The notes below the pieces were generated by a model that was not told the DNA's origin, did no database searches, and saw only the letters and a program-made list of their open reading frames with translations. Below, in pieces: positions 49,490-49,588 of a stretch of 49,588 nt of DNA. The DNA comes from JBHIAG01 sp046758465 (lineage in GTDB: Bacteria > Acidobacteriota > Terriglobia > Acidiferrales > 2-02-FULL-67-57). The stretch spans positions 1-49,588 of the forward strand of contig JBHIAG010000004.1 in NCBI GenBank assembly GCA_046758465.1, read 5' to 3'. Numbering within the stretch: position 1 is the first letter of the stretch; the number at the start of each line of letters is the position of its first letter. The translations under genes and the position numbers were made by a program.

Positions 49490-49588
49490 CCTCTATGGTG
49501 CGAGCAGAAGAGGCAAACGAGGCAAAGGAAGTAACAGCAGGTTGAGTTCCGAGTATCCTACGACGATTGGGTAGAGCTTGTGGCGAAC

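Overview
The window is GC-rich, gene-dense bacterial chromosome with no rRNA, tRNA, phage, CRISPR array or intact insertion sequence that I can see. The gene mix suggests Acidobacteriota or a close relative, as an inference from content rather than from a marker gene. It includes a Tes-like radical SAM protein, a SYLF protein, a DUF2203 protein, 2-oxoacid:ferredoxin oxidoreductase, a SUF operon with SufU, SufT and Rrf2, and a selenocysteine-tailed radical SAM protein. Third-position GC is so high that long open frames lie opposite most real genes.

Layout. 1-60 is the end of a gene that begins outside the window. 812-10358 (+): Tes-like radical SAM enzyme, YjbQ, moaA with a structured leader, nadA with a DUF2203 gene, a YyaL-type thioredoxin-fold protein and a membrane-anchored phosphoesterase. 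10359-10891 is repeat-rich spacer. 10892-16360 (+): thiC, a methyltransferase, a lone nuoB, a Rieske protein, an EVE protein, a secreted cyclase and a small anchored protein. 16397-16507 is a MITE-like element. 16504-19795 (-): phosphate permease, ArsM-type methyltransferase and radical SAM protein, a candidate organoarsenical cassette. 19957-23523 (+): mutM, comM and a secreted DsbA-like protein. 23711-25688 (-): a secreted P1 peptidase and a two-repeat secreted protein. 25837-27122 (+): RsbW-like kinase, RsbV-like antagonist and a double ACT protein. 27126-28250: a DUF971 protein and a ferritin-like protein flank a second MITE-like element. 28388-29442 is an aconitase pseudogene. 29498-33266 (-): korB, korA and a SYLF protein.

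33412-46473 is dominated by iron-sulfur biology. Minus-strand genes encode a rhodanese, a Rieske protein, a 7Fe ferredoxin and a small unknown protein, read from a good promoter. Divergent from them is a SufR-like regulator, apparently leaderless. It is followed by a radical SAM protein whose reading frame continues through an in-frame TGA into a C-U-A-E-P tail with a SECIS-like hairpin, then an ATP-grasp ligase. After a phospholipid methyltransferase-like gene and yggX (both -) comes the operon sufB-sufC-sufD-sufS-sufU-sufT-rrf2. The window ends with two small minus-strand genes, a FAD oxidoreductase and an enoyl-CoA hydratase.

The points most worth a second look are the selenocysteine tail, the PiT/ArsM/radical SAM cassette, the Tes-like enzyme, the moaA leader with competing helices, two MITE-like elements each sitting on the TAG stop codon of a gene, and a short palindromic repeat family that has entered the coding regions of thiC, mutM and a phosphoesterase.
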